The notes under the pieces were generated by a model. That model was given only the letters and a program-made list of their open reading frames with translations. It was not told the DNA's origin and did no database searches. A program made the translations under genes and the position numbers. A DNA stretch of 64,000 bases from Perkinsus olseni (lineage: Eukaryota; Perkinsozoa; Perkinsida), in the NCBI GenBank assembly GCA_013115125.1, contig JABANN010000055.1, positions 27,949 through 91,948 on the forward strand, given 5' to 3'. How positions within the stretch are numbered: position 1 is the stretch's first letter; the number at the start of each line of letters is the position of its first letter. Below are positions 35,077 through 46,506 of this stretch, piece after piece.

Positions 35077-38000
35077 TCACCACATCGTTCCCACAGTCTC
35101 AAATTTGCATTCTACTAAGTACTTGCATCTCACCTGCGACACATCGTAAACAACATATTCATTATATAAAAGGGAACCATTAGCCTTGTACGCTGGGTTG
35201 GCCATCGGTTTGCCCCGAGGGACCTGCATGGGGAGCAAGCCCTCTGCGTCATGGTAAAGCGGCTACTGTACTCACGACGCAGCCCTCCGGGGTCACGTAG
35301 TTGCCGGCAGGGTCGGGGCAAGTACCACCGATACCCTTCGTGCTGCGACACGACTTGGGAAGCTTTTTACCTGCACAAGCCAGCAGCACGACTGAGCGCA
35401 TTCAGGTTCGTGACCTTGCACGAATACAGTAAAGCCTTGGACCTTGGAAGCCCTGGGGCGGCTTCTCCTGGTCCGCGCTGTACACAAAGATCGCCTCCTG
35501 GAGCTCCAGCCTACTGTACCATGATGCCGAAGAAAATAAGGCGGATCTCAGGCGAAGCCAGTCAAGGTCTTACGATTTCCCAAGCGCCACTTCGCATAGC
35601 ATAAGTAATCCGGTGTCGCCGCTCAGCGAAGCGAAGCAGTAGTTGGCGCTTTTGGTGACCATGTCCGCGAAGTAGACCCCTTTGCCGAACATGTATCCCG
35701 TAACTGGAGCTTCCGAGGGGGCTATGCGCAGTCCCTGATCGAACGTCGTTGGTGAGACATCACGTAACCTCTATCAGATAAACTTATGTGATGAACCGAG
35801 CGCGGAACCTTCTTAACGACACTCTCCCGAAGCGAGCGTCGCATCCCAGGGGAGGGCTGACCACCTGGGGCAATATGCCGGCCCAATTGGTCATCCGCGA
35901 TCCGTGCCACAGGAGCATCCTGTTAGGATCCTTGGAGTGGGGCTCGAACCGTTGACTCTCTCCTTCTCGATCGACACGGAAGCAATTGACAACTTGTAAC
36001 TTGTACGTAGTGTGAGTTGGGCCGTGGGTATTATGTACGTATCTGAGGGACACCTTTATCGTTCAGGGAAAAGTGCAAAGTGCCGCCAACGCTGGGTGAG
36101 AGTTAAATCGGCGGAGCGAAGCAGCAGAAGAGCTAATCCGAGCGGGTAGTTTATATGCGGATCCCGCACAGAAGCAACAGTCGCTGATTCATTCCGAGGT
36201 GCGGTTCTGATGGTTCCCTCGCATGGTGGCCAGTATAAGGGAGCTACCTACTCCTCGATGAGTTGGAATTCGAATGATGAGCGGTCCAACACGCTGAGGC
36301 CGCAGCGTAGTTTATCGTAGTGGACTCGAACTGGATCCGCTGCTCCATTAGAGCTCGGTGCCGAGACGACGCTGTAGGAGACTTCCAAGTCCATCAGGCT
36401 CTGAACTAGGTCAACCTGCGGGAGATGAACCGAGCTAGGTCGAGAATGACACCCGCGATGGTGGCCTTACCTTCTGTTCGATCAGATGTTCGTTGTCCAG
36501 TACGGGCAGAGGCACTCCTGGTGGAATACTGTGGGGGACCATCGTGTAGAAACGATTGGTCAGATCAGCCAGGATCAAAGCGCGTGGTCCACCTGAGGCA
36601 GCCTTGACCAACGGCAAGGCACTGATGGGAGCTTACTTCGACGCATCAGCTCCACTTGGAGATCTTGCAGGACAGCGAAGGCCGCGGTGAGACCCTTCCT
36701 CGATATCCGCCCGAGCGGCATCTTGTCGGAGTCGATCTCGAGGTCACGTAGTTCCTGCTCCATGGCGTTGATGTCACAGATGAGAGTAACAAGGCTTGCG
36801 ACGGCCTTTGGGAGGGTCGACCCATTCGTCAGACCTGTTGGTGATCGCTATACCAGCAGCTGCTATGCAGGCCCCTACTCATGCGGCGAGCCAGCGTTTG
36901 ACCGGAGAACGGTGACGATGAGCCACCACGGTCGTCACTAGGGGCAGAGTCCATCTTAGTGTCCAATCGGAAGGCCTTCCCGGGGTGCATCTCGAAAGGT
37001 ACCAGGCCGGCCGCGACCTCATAGAAAAGATTTCCTGTCTTCTCCTCGAACAACCTGCCATGGATGATCGAATCTCACTGCAATGTCAAGCATAAAACTC
37101 CCGCTTAGCGTTTAAGCGTTCGTCTAAGCCGACACAGGCCTTCAGAATGATTTCGGTGTGCGATACGGGGCAGGACTGTGGCGTGATGAGTCAACGACCT
37201 GTTATGCCGAGGAATACAACTCTTAGCTCCTAGCTGAAGTCCTGGCCAAGCAGCACTGCTGCCAACCACAATCGAAGGGCCGAATCACTGCGCAGCAGCA
37301 ACGCGACGAAAGGACCAGAAAAATGCTCGACAGTTCCTCAGCAAGATACGCACGATGTGAGCATCTCCTCTCACTTTTCAAATTCAGAGATCGCATGCTC
37401 CTTGCTCCTCATCTTCTCCCGCTTATCGCCACCAATCACATCGTTGCCAGTGCGACCCCACTTCCTGACATCTCCTTCAGGAAAGTGAAGACACCCGAAG
37501 AGTGGACCGACCTGTACACCCAGTAGCCATCGCCATCATCAGCCTCATAAAGTTGAAGGATATAGAAGCTGTTGGTACCGGAGGACGCATCCGTCCTCGA
37601 CAAGGTCTCACTGTAGGCCACCTGAAACGGCAGCCGATCCGCTCGCGGAGAGAATCCTCGGACTACTCACAGTGCCATCGACGAAGATATGCGCCTTCTC
37701 GGCGAGCTCATCATCGTGTACCACCACGCCACTTTTCATCTGACAAATGAAGATCCTCCTTCAGCCTTGCAGCCCCAGTTCCACAACTGGACATGATTAG
37801 CGCGAACCACATGTGAAAGGCAGCAACACGAAGCTACCCTTAATTTCTCCTTCCCACTCGACTTAGCCGATTTCAACAGTCGGCTGGATACCGAAGATGC
37901 GCTCTTCCGTCCCACGCTGTGGCTGAGGAATCCGGAAGCCTCTGAAGAACAGAGACTTTGCGTCCTCGAAAGCTGACATCGGTGGGCGTCCTACCTTCGG

Positions 38001-40508
38001 GGTGGCACAAGTAGGGTTGCAGCGGCAGTGTTTCCTTCCGATCAACGCAGTCGGTGACGAAGCTCTCGTTGACAACAGGCAGTCTAGACCGCCGTGCCTT
38101 GGCGTAGATGCTCGCTTGTTTCTCCAACTCTGCCACAGTGGAAATGACCAAATTCACCTGCGAAAAGGTAGTGGAAGTAGGTGGGGCACCCAGTGGTCGA
38201 TGGGCCTACCCTTCCATCGACCTTATCCTGTAGCTTCCCCCCAGCCTCAGAGATCATCTGCTTCAGCTGGGGGCGAGTGTGGCTCAGACGCCCAATCGCC
38301 CCGATTATCATACCTGCGGCAAGTTCCATGCGGAAGGTCGCTGGTTCGATCCCGGCACGGTACCTTTTAGAGGAGTAATAGTCTTATCGCCCACATGGTT
38401 CCGCTCAGTCGGCTGAACTTGATTCTGCCCACTTGCAAGCTCCTGCTTAGCATCCTTCGACTTCTCGACCGTCGCGAACAGTCGATCACCTGGACGCCCT
38501 CCATACTTCGGAAACAGCGCCCCTGACAGCTTACCCGTGGATGGTCTCAGCTGCGACAACTCAGGGTGCAGCATCAAGGCGTCATCAGTGAAGCGCCAGA
38601 GGCTTCGACCAGGCGTCCGGGAGGTCTCAGTGCACTTAGTGTACCCGCTTATCCAGCCGCTGCACTCGTAGGTCTCCCCATGCAACCTGAAACGTGCGGA
38701 AGTATGACGAGTTGACGACGGGAGGTCACCAATCGAAGCTCCGCGAAGGGTTTGCTATCACCGATATTCCGAGGCAGTTATCATACAAGTAGCGTACGAA
38801 AGGCCGCGGATTCCCGCAGCATGAACCACTGATCCGCAGCTCATCTTTCCAGCTGGGCGATCAGATAGGAAAGTTAACGACTAAGATATACCTTCCTTCA
38901 CGATGATCTCAAGGGGAAGCGATGCGTCCGACCCAACTTCCGCGGAATCGATGCTCCGCCGAGGACCCGATCATACGCCGGACTCGACGATTACAGTGCG
39001 AAAATCGTATTTTCCTGGTCAAAGTTCGGGAAGGAAACCAGGAAGTGAAGGGAAGGAAGAGAAGGGAAGGGAAGGATCCACAACCCATACATCCACATAC
39101 GCCTTCAGAAGAATTATTCCGCGGCAAATACGTCCAGCTGAGAGACCCCATAACCGAAAAGCTCCGCGCCGAGGGCTCACCTGAAGCGGCCACTGCCACA
39201 GGTGGGGCAACGATCTGGTATGCCGAAGAGGACACAGTCCGCTACTATTTGACGAAGGTCATCTTCCCCTCCCTTCTTCATCCAATACCCGTTGGCCTGA
39301 CACCGGGGCACCATGACTGGAACTCGCAATAGACCAGCATTCTGCACACCTGCAGCTCATCGAGTAGATCCGATCGAGTGAGGCACTCCAGGAGGGTCAT
39401 CACTGTGAACAACCTATCGGACTGCTCCCGCAGACTGACCTTGGACACGCCGCTGGGCGCAAACTGGAGAAGACAGGGATATCCAAAAGGACAGCATAGA
39501 CCACAGCGCACCTCATCCGACTCTCTTCCAGGTGTAGCGGTGACACTACTACGGCTCTTCTTCTTTGCTCTGGCCTTCGGAGTCCCCTGCCGCTTGGCAC
39601 CTAGGAAAACGTCGCGCGCCACGAAATTCCTACAGCGGGTACCTCTGCTCGTCTTGGGCACTCCATTCCGCCCGTCGATCGCCGCTTGCAGAGCCTCCCT
39701 GTCGCCTGCATCCAATCCGTCGATACCTCGTAGCTGGTCAGCGCTGAAGAGGCGCATCGCGGAGTAGTCCCCGCGCTTAAGAAAGCACTGTACATGATGC
39801 CAGTCTGTGGCCTCGATATTGAAGCCAGGAGCTGACAGAGCATATCACCGGGAGCCGAGGCCATCAGGAACGCCCACTTATTTCCTTCATGCCATCAATT
39901 CCCAGTCGAACTTCGCCTCTGTCGATGTGCTTATAGCATCCCCGACATTCCGACCGATTCGACTTCGCGTATTCTACTCTCAGACCCGCCGCCGACGACG
40001 ACGAGGATGATGATGATGATGATGATGATGATCTGCCACCGCCCGGAGCGCCCTGGCATGGAAGGATGAGGGGAAGCTGCGCACGAAACGGTCGAGTCAG
40101 GAGGAAGTATGCAAAGCTCAGAACGTGCGCAGATGAGTGCGTCTCACGACTCTTCGTCTGTCACCACCGGTTGACTTTGGGAACCTCTCCTACTGTTAAA
40201 TGAGCCTCTATCTCCTCCTGATCCGTGAACTTCAAGGACGAGAAGCCGTAGATATCCGACACGGAGCCAGGCAGAGGCCTTCCCCTCCAGAAGCACTTAG
40301 CGTGGTACCTGCACCACCTGCCCTCTCAGCTGCTCACACATCATCATTACTACCAGCTGGGGACCTTGCCGTCGAAATAGGGGCTCTGGACCATCCGCCC
40401 CAGCCGAAGTGCCTTCTCAGGGATGCTGGTATGGCAGGCACGACAATTCGACCGCCCTGTCTTCGCGTACTCCGCTACGAAGTCTATGTTTTGGTCGTAG
40501 TAGGGCAT
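35077..40508 (-). CDS. PARP1: Poly(ADP-ribose) polymerase 1, full-length architecture
   Basis: PARP-1 senses DNA breaks and builds poly(ADP-ribose) from NAD+. All classical modules are present in order. Zn1: [34 protein letters not shown]. Zn2: [43 protein letters not shown]1/Zn3: [109 protein letters not shown]. Regulatory helices: [30 protein letters not shown]. Catalytic: [47 protein letters not shown]. The His-Tyr-Glu triad (LLWHGSR, GVYFADM, NEYVVYD) is intact, so it should make polymer. The C-terminus ends [14 protein letters not shown] at 35077. The start is the ATG at 40508. A polyserine linker, encoded by TCA repeats, lies between Zn1 and Zn2. Introns are many and short; two look tRNA-derived. 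Confidence 0.95.
36056..36244 (-). other. PARP-1 intron carrying a 20-nt motif shared with the L1-protein gene
   Basis: Intron of about 190 nt between LIEE and YVHNTHG. On the gene strand it contains TGCTGCTTCGCTCCGCCGAT. The same 20 nt with one change lies in an intron of the L1-domain gene near 52.9 kb. Confidence 0.5.
38314..38363 (-). repeat. tRNA-like intron, antisense T-arm type (PARP-1)
   Basis: A 50-nt intron running from GTACCGTGCC to TTGCCGCAG. On the plus strand it reads as the 3' half of a tRNA: T-stem GCTGG, loop TTCGATC, T-stem CCGGC (38340-38356). Splicing gives ITPLKG joined to [11 protein letters not shown], matching the PARP-1 BRCT start. Confidence 0.75.
39601..39642 (-). 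repeat. tRNA-like intron, sense D-arm/A-box type (PARP-1)
   Basis: A 42-nt intron from GTACCCGCTG to TTTTCCTAG holding GGAATTTCGTGGCGCGCGAC. It is a multiple of three without a stop, so read-through would add 14 residues. Splicing gives SRG joined to [15 protein letters not shown], a compact basic linker. Confidence 0.6.
39991..40033 (-). repeat. Polyserine-coding TCA/TCG microsatellite
   Basis: GAT/GAC repeats on the plus strand read as a polyserine tract on the PARP-1 strand, just before the second zinc finger ([11 protein letters not shown]). Confidence 0.8.
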
Positions 40509-40612
40509 ACCATCAATAACTAAGAGCAGCTCCAACGGGTAAAGGCCGCAACTCAAGACCGCTCCGGTAGCATTGGAAACTGGGACGTGGCAACGGAAAC
40601 GCATGACAGATT

Positions 40613-42621
40613 TCAGCGGTGGCCTCTATTCCGCCGCGCGTGGGGGTTGCGCTTCTTATTGAAGGACTGCGTTCGCCGGTAGAGGGAATCCTCCATCTTC
40701 AGTCTTGTCAGCTCCTCTTCCCTGGCGGCCCAGAATTGATCCGATGGCCGATAGAGTGGCTCGGCTCTTGCCTGAGAATCAAACCTCAGGACGTCGTCGA
40801 TCCACCCGAGGAGCCTACCTCAGCCACGCTTCCTTCAGGCACGTCACCGCCTGTCTTCTCGATGTTGTTGGATCCTTCCTCCACTCTCGACCTGCTCTTC
40901 GTTCCCATAAACTCGTGGTCTCCTAGTTATGACCAACCACTAGGCGAGCTACTGTCTGACCGCCCTACCATCGTCGACCGCGTCGGGGCCGTCCTGAGTG
41001 CTAGTGCTGCCCTCGGGTACTCGGACTCCGGCATATCCGTAGGCAGCCTTAAGCGCTGCCTCCCGCAGGGCCTCATCTGGGTCCCCCTCCGGCCCGTCCC
41101 CCGGCTGTCGCTGTTCGGCGATTCCAGTAGTAGTCCACTGCCCTGCCAGGACCTTCCTCTCCATCTCCTGGTGGAACAGGCGGATCCGTCGCCGCTTCGA
41201 GAGCATGGCGATTTGCCAGAACATACGCATGATCTGACAGGAGACCCATCCCTACAAATACTCGATGGCCGAACGGAATCAGGCTCAGCGTCGGTTAGTC
41301 TGATTCCTTCCCCTCACAGAAAGTGGCGATGGGAATGCATTCAACGGCCTTTGCGTGACTCATTCTCATGACTACCGCAATTCTACGCAATCACCGAGCA
41401 AATCACCGCTCCGAGTTGACAGTCTTCAGAGAGAAGCTCTGCTGTAGCCCCCCTCCCTCCAGAGGTGCATGCGGTAACTAGATGTGAAGGGCAAGTGAGC
41501 AAGCCCAGCGGAAGTACAGTATGGCAGCGCTTGAGTCCCCACAGGAGCGTCGATGGCAGGAGCCGCCCTTGGAGCTGCACCTGTCTGATATTGCCGGTAT
41601 TGGGTCGGGCGTCAAAGGCCTCTAGCTCTCGCAAGGACATGAGGAAGTCCTCGTGGAACTTGACCACGGTCGGATGGACAAACCCACACTGCTTCATCTC
41701 CTCTAGCACCGAATGGGCCATATCCAAGCCTGGCAGAAATCGTCACTGCGCCACGAAATTCAACGGGTCAGCTCACCGGGGTGCTTCGGACACATGATGT
41801 AACCGAAGATCATCAGGGAGAAGGTGACCTCATCGGCCGGGATGTTGAGGTGATGAAAATGATCCATCGCGGCTTGCCACCGATGCCAGTCCTTCTTCCG
41901 ACAATACAGCGCTAAGAGCTTGTGGGCCTTGCTTCGAGCCTTCACTACTCTCACCCCTTCAGAAGGCAGGTACCTAGGGGGTATCCTTCTTACTGAAAGC
42001 GAGAGGAGTAGGTTGATAGTGCTACTCCAGGGTCTACAGGTGGGCTCTCCTAGGAGGTAAAGCCGCGTTCTAGTCAGTGGCATTCCGTCGCTAATACGCC
42101 GTGCGATGGCATGAGACGAGAAGCCTTACTCCTCGAGAAGCTGTGCGTGCTGCTCTGGACTCAGCTTCCAGGCCTCGGGCTTGTTCCTCGGGCCGGGAAT
42201 ATCCCTAGGGGGGACTACTGAACCCCAAGGGAGGAGCTCTCCAGGCTCCAATACTCTCGTGCTATGTACCTGTAAAGGTCCCGGGTTCGATCCCTGGATG
42301 GGGACTTCTACCTACATCAGCAAGCATTTTCTTTGGCGTGTGTTTAACGCCCCGCCTGAGCTCGCATGAAGCGACGGCCTTCCCTTTATGTCGGGCTCTC
42401 ACGAGAGAGTACGCCGTGCGGGTCCGTGATGGCTCCCGGGACCGCAGACGGGCCGCTAGGGCCGTATCCTGAGCGATGACCGTGGGGAAGACCCGAGACG
42501 CAGCAGCCGGATGCCCTCTTGCCACGGTAGCGCGGGGCAAAGGTCGATGTGCCACCGGCAGGGCAGCTGCTAAGCACCGACGGCGCAAGTGCTGTAGCAT
42601 CTGGGCAGAGGACTGAGCCAC
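40613..42621 (-). CDS. Pentatricopeptide-like protein, probably mitochondrial
   Basis: The start (ATG 42621) opens an Arg-rich, acid-free amphipathic leader ([20 protein letters not shown]), typical of mitochondrial import. A 46-nt intron joins KKMLAD to [19 protein letters not shown], continuing [20 protein letters not shown]. The core has PPR-like helix pairs: [40 protein letters not shown], then PKHPG spliced to [27 protein letters not shown]. The C-terminal region is basic ([39 protein letters not shown]), suggesting RNA or ribosome binding, and stops at 40613-40615. Inference: organelle RNA-binding or mitoribosome-associated protein. It lies head-to-tail 105 bp from PARP-1. Middle exon borders not all fixed. 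Confidence 0.7.
41730..41776 (-). repeat. tRNA-like intron, sense D-arm/A-box type (PPR gene)
   Basis: A 47-nt phase-1 intron from GTGAGCTGACCC to TTCTGCCAG with TTGAATTTCGTGGCGCAGTG inside. Splicing is required to join CPKHPG to [13 protein letters not shown]. Confidence 0.75.
42270..42315 (-). repeat. tRNA-like intron, antisense T-arm type (PPR gene)
   Basis: A 46-nt phase-0 intron. On the plus strand it shows T-stem CCGGG, loop TTCGATC, T-stem CCTGG (42281-42297), then ATGGGGAC like an acceptor strand. Read-through meets a stop; removal gives a long open frame. Confidence 0.8.
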
Positions 42622-42778
42622 CCGTCGATCGGCGCCACGGCGTAACTATGCAACTCAACACGCGGGGTAGAGCGAGGTGTGGAAGATGGCAGTTGCGAGT
42701 ACCCGACTCGGAGTGTGACGGGTGGGCTATAACGAGCCTCATAATAAAAAAGCGGCAGAAGTCACTATTATGAGCATT

Positions 42779-43523
42779 TCATAGAATCTCTGTGTCGGCG
42801 ACACGGTCGGTCTTGACGACTGGAGCATGATGGCCATCGAGCGCAGTCTCCTCGATGGCTCTGTCAATGTAGCACCGCGGGGCGGGCCAGTTATGGATCT
42901 AAACGAGAGGATGTCTGTCCGTCGCCATGGAATGCCGGCAGCAACTCACGAAGATTCCCTTCCACACTCGGGCTCCCACGTAACGGTCTGTCTTGATCCG
43001 AACGATTAATGTGATGAAGTGCCACACCGTGGCCTCTACTATACCTACGAAGGGCCGATGTCGATGAAGGGGATACACGATGGGTCGAATAGCGACCTAT
43101 GATGCCTCCCATGAAGACTTGTTGAGGAGTATGGTCTCGCAGGATGACTCTTGATAGAGGTATCGGTAGGAGTACCAACGACCAGAAACCAACGACTACA
43201 ACCAGCTGATCTGATGGGAAGAGGAGAATGACGACACATGAAGGGGGACGACGACTGAAGGGGTACCTTCAGAAATGGTTGGGGCCGTCGGCAGGATGTG
43301 ACCATTGCGTAGGAAGGATCGCAGTTTCTCGAGGAATGACCGAGACACCTGAGATGACCACAGACTTGAGTGAGGGAGGCGATCAAACGGAGCGGTAATG
43401 TCACCGATAAGGTGCTCACCTACCACAGTACCATACGAGTGCCGGCAGGAAGCCCTCGCCATTACCGAATGGACAGACGCTGTCCGAGCCGACATACCAA
43501 GCGGGCTTACACACTGTAGCCAT
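42779..43523 (-). pseudogene. PAP2 phosphatase copy A, catalytic core deleted
   Basis: The first exon (MATVCKPAWYVGSDSVCPFG, ATG at 43523) and start of exon 2 (VVGEHLIGDITAPF) match the intact copies. The DNA then jumps directly to sequence that in copy B lies in the following intron (CCTCACTCAAGTCTGTGG). The first membrane helices and the RP and CGMPSSH motifs are missing. Downstream loop, LSRVILRDHTPQQVFMGG motif and tail (IHNWPAPRCYI) remain. About 400 bp are nearly identical to copy B, implying recent duplication. Without the catalytic motifs it cannot be an active phosphatase. It may be expressed as a fragment or be dead. Confidence 0.7.
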
Positions 43524-43813
43524 TGGATAAAAAAGCACGGTGAAATAGCGGGGCTGGTAAGAACTTGTAGACGGCGAATGGCAATAGGCTAGCTCACATG
43601 CGCTGTCGCCACGAGTGGATGCCAAGATGGCGGTTGCCCAGCCTCCCAGCTGAGGAAGACTGACCCTCCGGTCGATCGGTGCCATGGCCTAAGTATGCAA
43701 CTCAATCATCGGAGTGATTCTGGATCGGGACTGCGCCGAGAAAATTATGTGCGGAAGACAGACGAGATCAGGAGGCTGAGCTGAAGTAGGTACTCGGACA
43801 GCTTCAACCGACC

Positions 43814-44127
43814 CTACCGAATAAAGGGAAGGAGAAGTCGTCGCTCTGCGTCTTTTCCAGCGGCATCTTCGGCGGCAGTGCCGACGAGAAACGACCTCCC
43901 GGAGGTACCACAACATCCGCACTCAGTCTCGTTGGAAGCCTTGCGACGATATCGACAGAATATAGGGAGAGCATCGAAGAGGTTCGGGTAGACAGAGATG
44001 GTTACGTTACCGATGAGAGATTGGCCTAACACTATACCATATGAGTGCCAGAGAGGCTTCCGTCATCACCGACGGGAGATAGGCTATACAAATCAACATA
44101 CCTTGGTGGCCGCCACACTGTAGCCAT
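43814..44127 (-). pseudogene. PAP2 phosphatase copy D, reduced to its ends
   Basis: Starts MATVWRPPRYVDLYSLSPVG (ATG at 44127) and continues with an exon-2-like stretch (SLIGNVTISVYPNLFDALPI). This runs straight into the C-terminal tail (RRKASNETECGCCGTSGRSF, compare RKAPDEAELGCRGTSGRAF in copy B). All catalytic motifs and most membrane helices are lost. More diverged than copy A, so probably older. Confidence 0.6.
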
Positions 44128-44242
44128 TGAAAGGGGTAACAAGGTAAGCTGAAGATCTCATGGCAGAATAGATGACTACGAATCTTCAGGGACCCCCTCA
44201 GAGAGACAACACGACCGACCTCTGCACGATGACCCGAGCAGC

Positions 44243-44933
44243 TCAAAGCTCAGAAGCAGCGAAGGATAAACCAGACGAAAGCCTCCCAGCAGTCGATAGC
44301 AACGCATCACCGCCGAGAAAAGTTCCCGACTGAAGGAAGAGAAACTCCCCTCGATTGACCGAGCTCTCTGGTCGGACGAGGACGAGGAACCATCTCAACG
44401 CACGCCCGCTTTGTGGGTGCATGCTGATACCGACTACCACCACCTGAGCCCCTGTGGCGAACATCTGCTGCTGCTGATGACGATAAGAGTGAAACATAGT
44501 GGTGCTAAGCATCGATCGCGGCTCTGTGATGGTACTTGGTGGCAACCCTACATAGGAGGGTCGGCGTGAGTGGGATTACTAAGCATGGGTAATGGGCACG
44601 CACCGTCCAAACAAGGTTGAGGTACTTTGATGGGGGCCATCATTGCTAGAACCAGCGAAGCACTGACAACAGATATGACCATAAGATGTAATGGCTGTGA
44701 TGACGGTGGACACGAGCTCGACCCTGCCCTCCCCTCCTTGGATGGGGAGGTAGAACACCAGAGACCGCTCCAGACTCGGCGCAGACCGGGTAAAGAGTAC
44801 AGTAGCAGGTCTCCTGTATCGTACTGAGCAGCGGTGGCCACCCCCTCGCAGTTGGCAGCAGTAAAGGACCAGTGCTACTATGCTGACGAGATCGAGCCGG
44901 TGTGAGTAGCCCAAGGCACCGTTCACACCCCAA
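44243..44933 (-). CDS. Possible small membrane protein(s) within the PAP2 array
   Basis: Segments with hydrophobic character lie on the same strand as the array: LDLVSIVALVLYCCQL near 44.88 kb, HLMVISVVSASLVLAMMAPI near 44.65 kb, and ATGAQVVVVGISMHPQSGRA near 44.42 kb. They could be exons of one small multi-span protein or another decayed PAP2 copy. Joins are not resolved and no PAP2 motif is visible. Confidence 0.3.
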
Positions 44934-45347
44934 GCCTCTGCATCACGGGCCCTTGGAAACGATATCCTGCATAATTTAAGTTTTCGTAAAAAATGTTAGC
45001 TTACTCTGTAGTCTATCAAAAGCAGTGGTAGAGGAGGGCGATGGCTGACGTGCCACCGGAAATGCGGCCTTGGAACAGTGGCTGTGCGAGATTGGTAGCA
45101 CCCGGAGAGAGAGAGCTGAATCACCCGTCCACTATTGCCATAACATCACTATGCAACTCAATAACTGGAGTGGTGTTGGATGAAAATGTGCCAGTAAGGT
45201 AGGCATGAAGAGACAAATGATTCGTTAAAGAAGGAGGGAGAGGAGGTAAGCAGGCTAAGCCTGCCAGACCCTGCCGCAATGCACCATTTGGCAGATTTCA
45301 CCGCCCCTTCCAACGACGAGGAAGTGAAAGTCGCCATCTTGAACAAC

Positions 45348-46506
45348 TCATACAGCATCGCCAATCGCATCACCGACAGGTGAGAAAGCCCTGCCGGAAG
45401 TTCCGCGACATCCAAGCTCGGCTTCGTCAGGAGCCTTACGGATGTAACAACGCGGGGCTGGCCAGTTGTGGATCTGTAGAAGAGGATGGCCGATAGCAGC
45501 AACGGAGTGCCGGCAGCAACTCACGAAGATTCCCTTCCAAACTCGGGCTCCCACGTAACGGTCTGTCTTGATCCGAGCGAACAAGGTGATGAAGTGCCAC
45601 ACCGTGGCCTCTACTATACCTAAGAAGGGTCGATGTGGATGAAAGGCTGGGTCGAATGGCGACCTATGATGCCTCCCATGAAGACTTGTTGAGGAGTATG
45701 GTCTCGCAGGATGACTCTTGATAGAGGTATCGGTAGGAGTACCAACGACCAGAAACAAACGACTACAACCAGCTGATCTGATGGGGAGAAGAGAATGACG
45801 ATACACGGAGGGGACGACGACTGAAGGGGTACCTTCAGGAATGGTTGGGGCGGTCGGCAGGATGTGACCATTGCGTAGGAAGGAGCGCAGTTTCTCGAGG
45901 AACGATCGAGACACCTGAAATGACCACAGACTTGAGTGAGGAAGGCGGACAAGGAGACCCCACACTGTATCCCTGCTCAGTCTGGTAGGCACGGTAGGCT
46001 ACGTCAAACATCAGTATCGTCCAGAGGGCCACGGATACAACGGCATGGCTAGAAGGCATCCCGCAGGTGGTGTTGCAGCTTCCGACAGGCCGCGGCTGCT
46101 CCACCTGGGTCAGAACGTATGATGGCCCTTAGATCAAGCGGACATTATTACAATACGCTTCCAGGCGTATTCACTGAGAAGCAAGACTGCAATGAGGAAG
46201 AGTACTAAGCTGTACTCACGCGAGCCTCTACGCCACCTGAGCAGATCAGCAGCTTGCCGTCTAGACCTGCCCTCAACATCCTACAGCACCAGGATGATGA
46301 CCAGCAGAATGGCTGCGAAAAGCAGGTATCCATACAAAATGGAGATGCCGTCGAAGAAGTTCGGATTAGTCGGAGCGGTGATGTCAAAGAGGAGGTGCTC
46401 ACCTACCAGGGTACCATACGAATGCCGGAGGCAGGCCCTCGCCATTACCGAAGGGACAGACGCTATCCGAGTCGACATACCAAGCAGGTGCACACACGGT
46501 GGCCAT
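45348..46506 (-). CDS. PAP2-family membrane phosphatase, copy B
   Basis: Type 2 phosphatidate/dolichyl-diphosphate phosphatase-like membrane enzyme. ATG at 46506 opens MATVCAPAWYVDSDSVCPFG, spliced to TLVGEHLLFDITAPTNPNFF and a membrane helix (GYLLFAAILLVIILVL). The catalytic motifs are visible: QPRPVGSCNTTCGMPSSHAV (motifs 1-2) and LSRVILRDHTPQQVFMGGII (motif 3). Between them is a loop (VSRSFLEKLRSFLRNG) and further helices (VVCFWSLVLLPIPLS, GIVEATVWHFITLFARI). The tail has IHNWPAPRCYI and ends DAIGDAV. Active residues (Arg, Ser-His, Arg-His) are intact. Likely located in ER or Golgi membrane and acting on lipid phosphates. Tandem paralogue of copy C and source-like relative of the gutted copy A. 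Confidence 0.8.

Noticed and set aside
35930-35965. B-box-like CGGTTCGAGCCCCACTCC on the minus strand
   Set aside because: It lies in a PARP-1 exon coding [10 protein letters not shown] and has no pairing T-stem; chance match.
36305-36365. tRNA-like AGTTCGAGTCC with a GCTC/GAGC hairpin on the minus strand
   Set aside because: It is PARP-1 coding sequence ([14 protein letters not shown]), conserved as protein.
40619-41371. A 250-codon plus-strand open frame
   Set aside because: The minus strand carries exons of the PPR-like gene with protein-like basic sequence; the plus frame has no motif.
42222-42305. A possible tRNA gene ending in GGTTCGATCCCTGG
   Set aside because: Only the T-arm and part of an acceptor strand are good. 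No D-arm or anticodon arm folds upstream and the 5' acceptor does not pair well, so it is treated as an intronic tRNA-like fragment.
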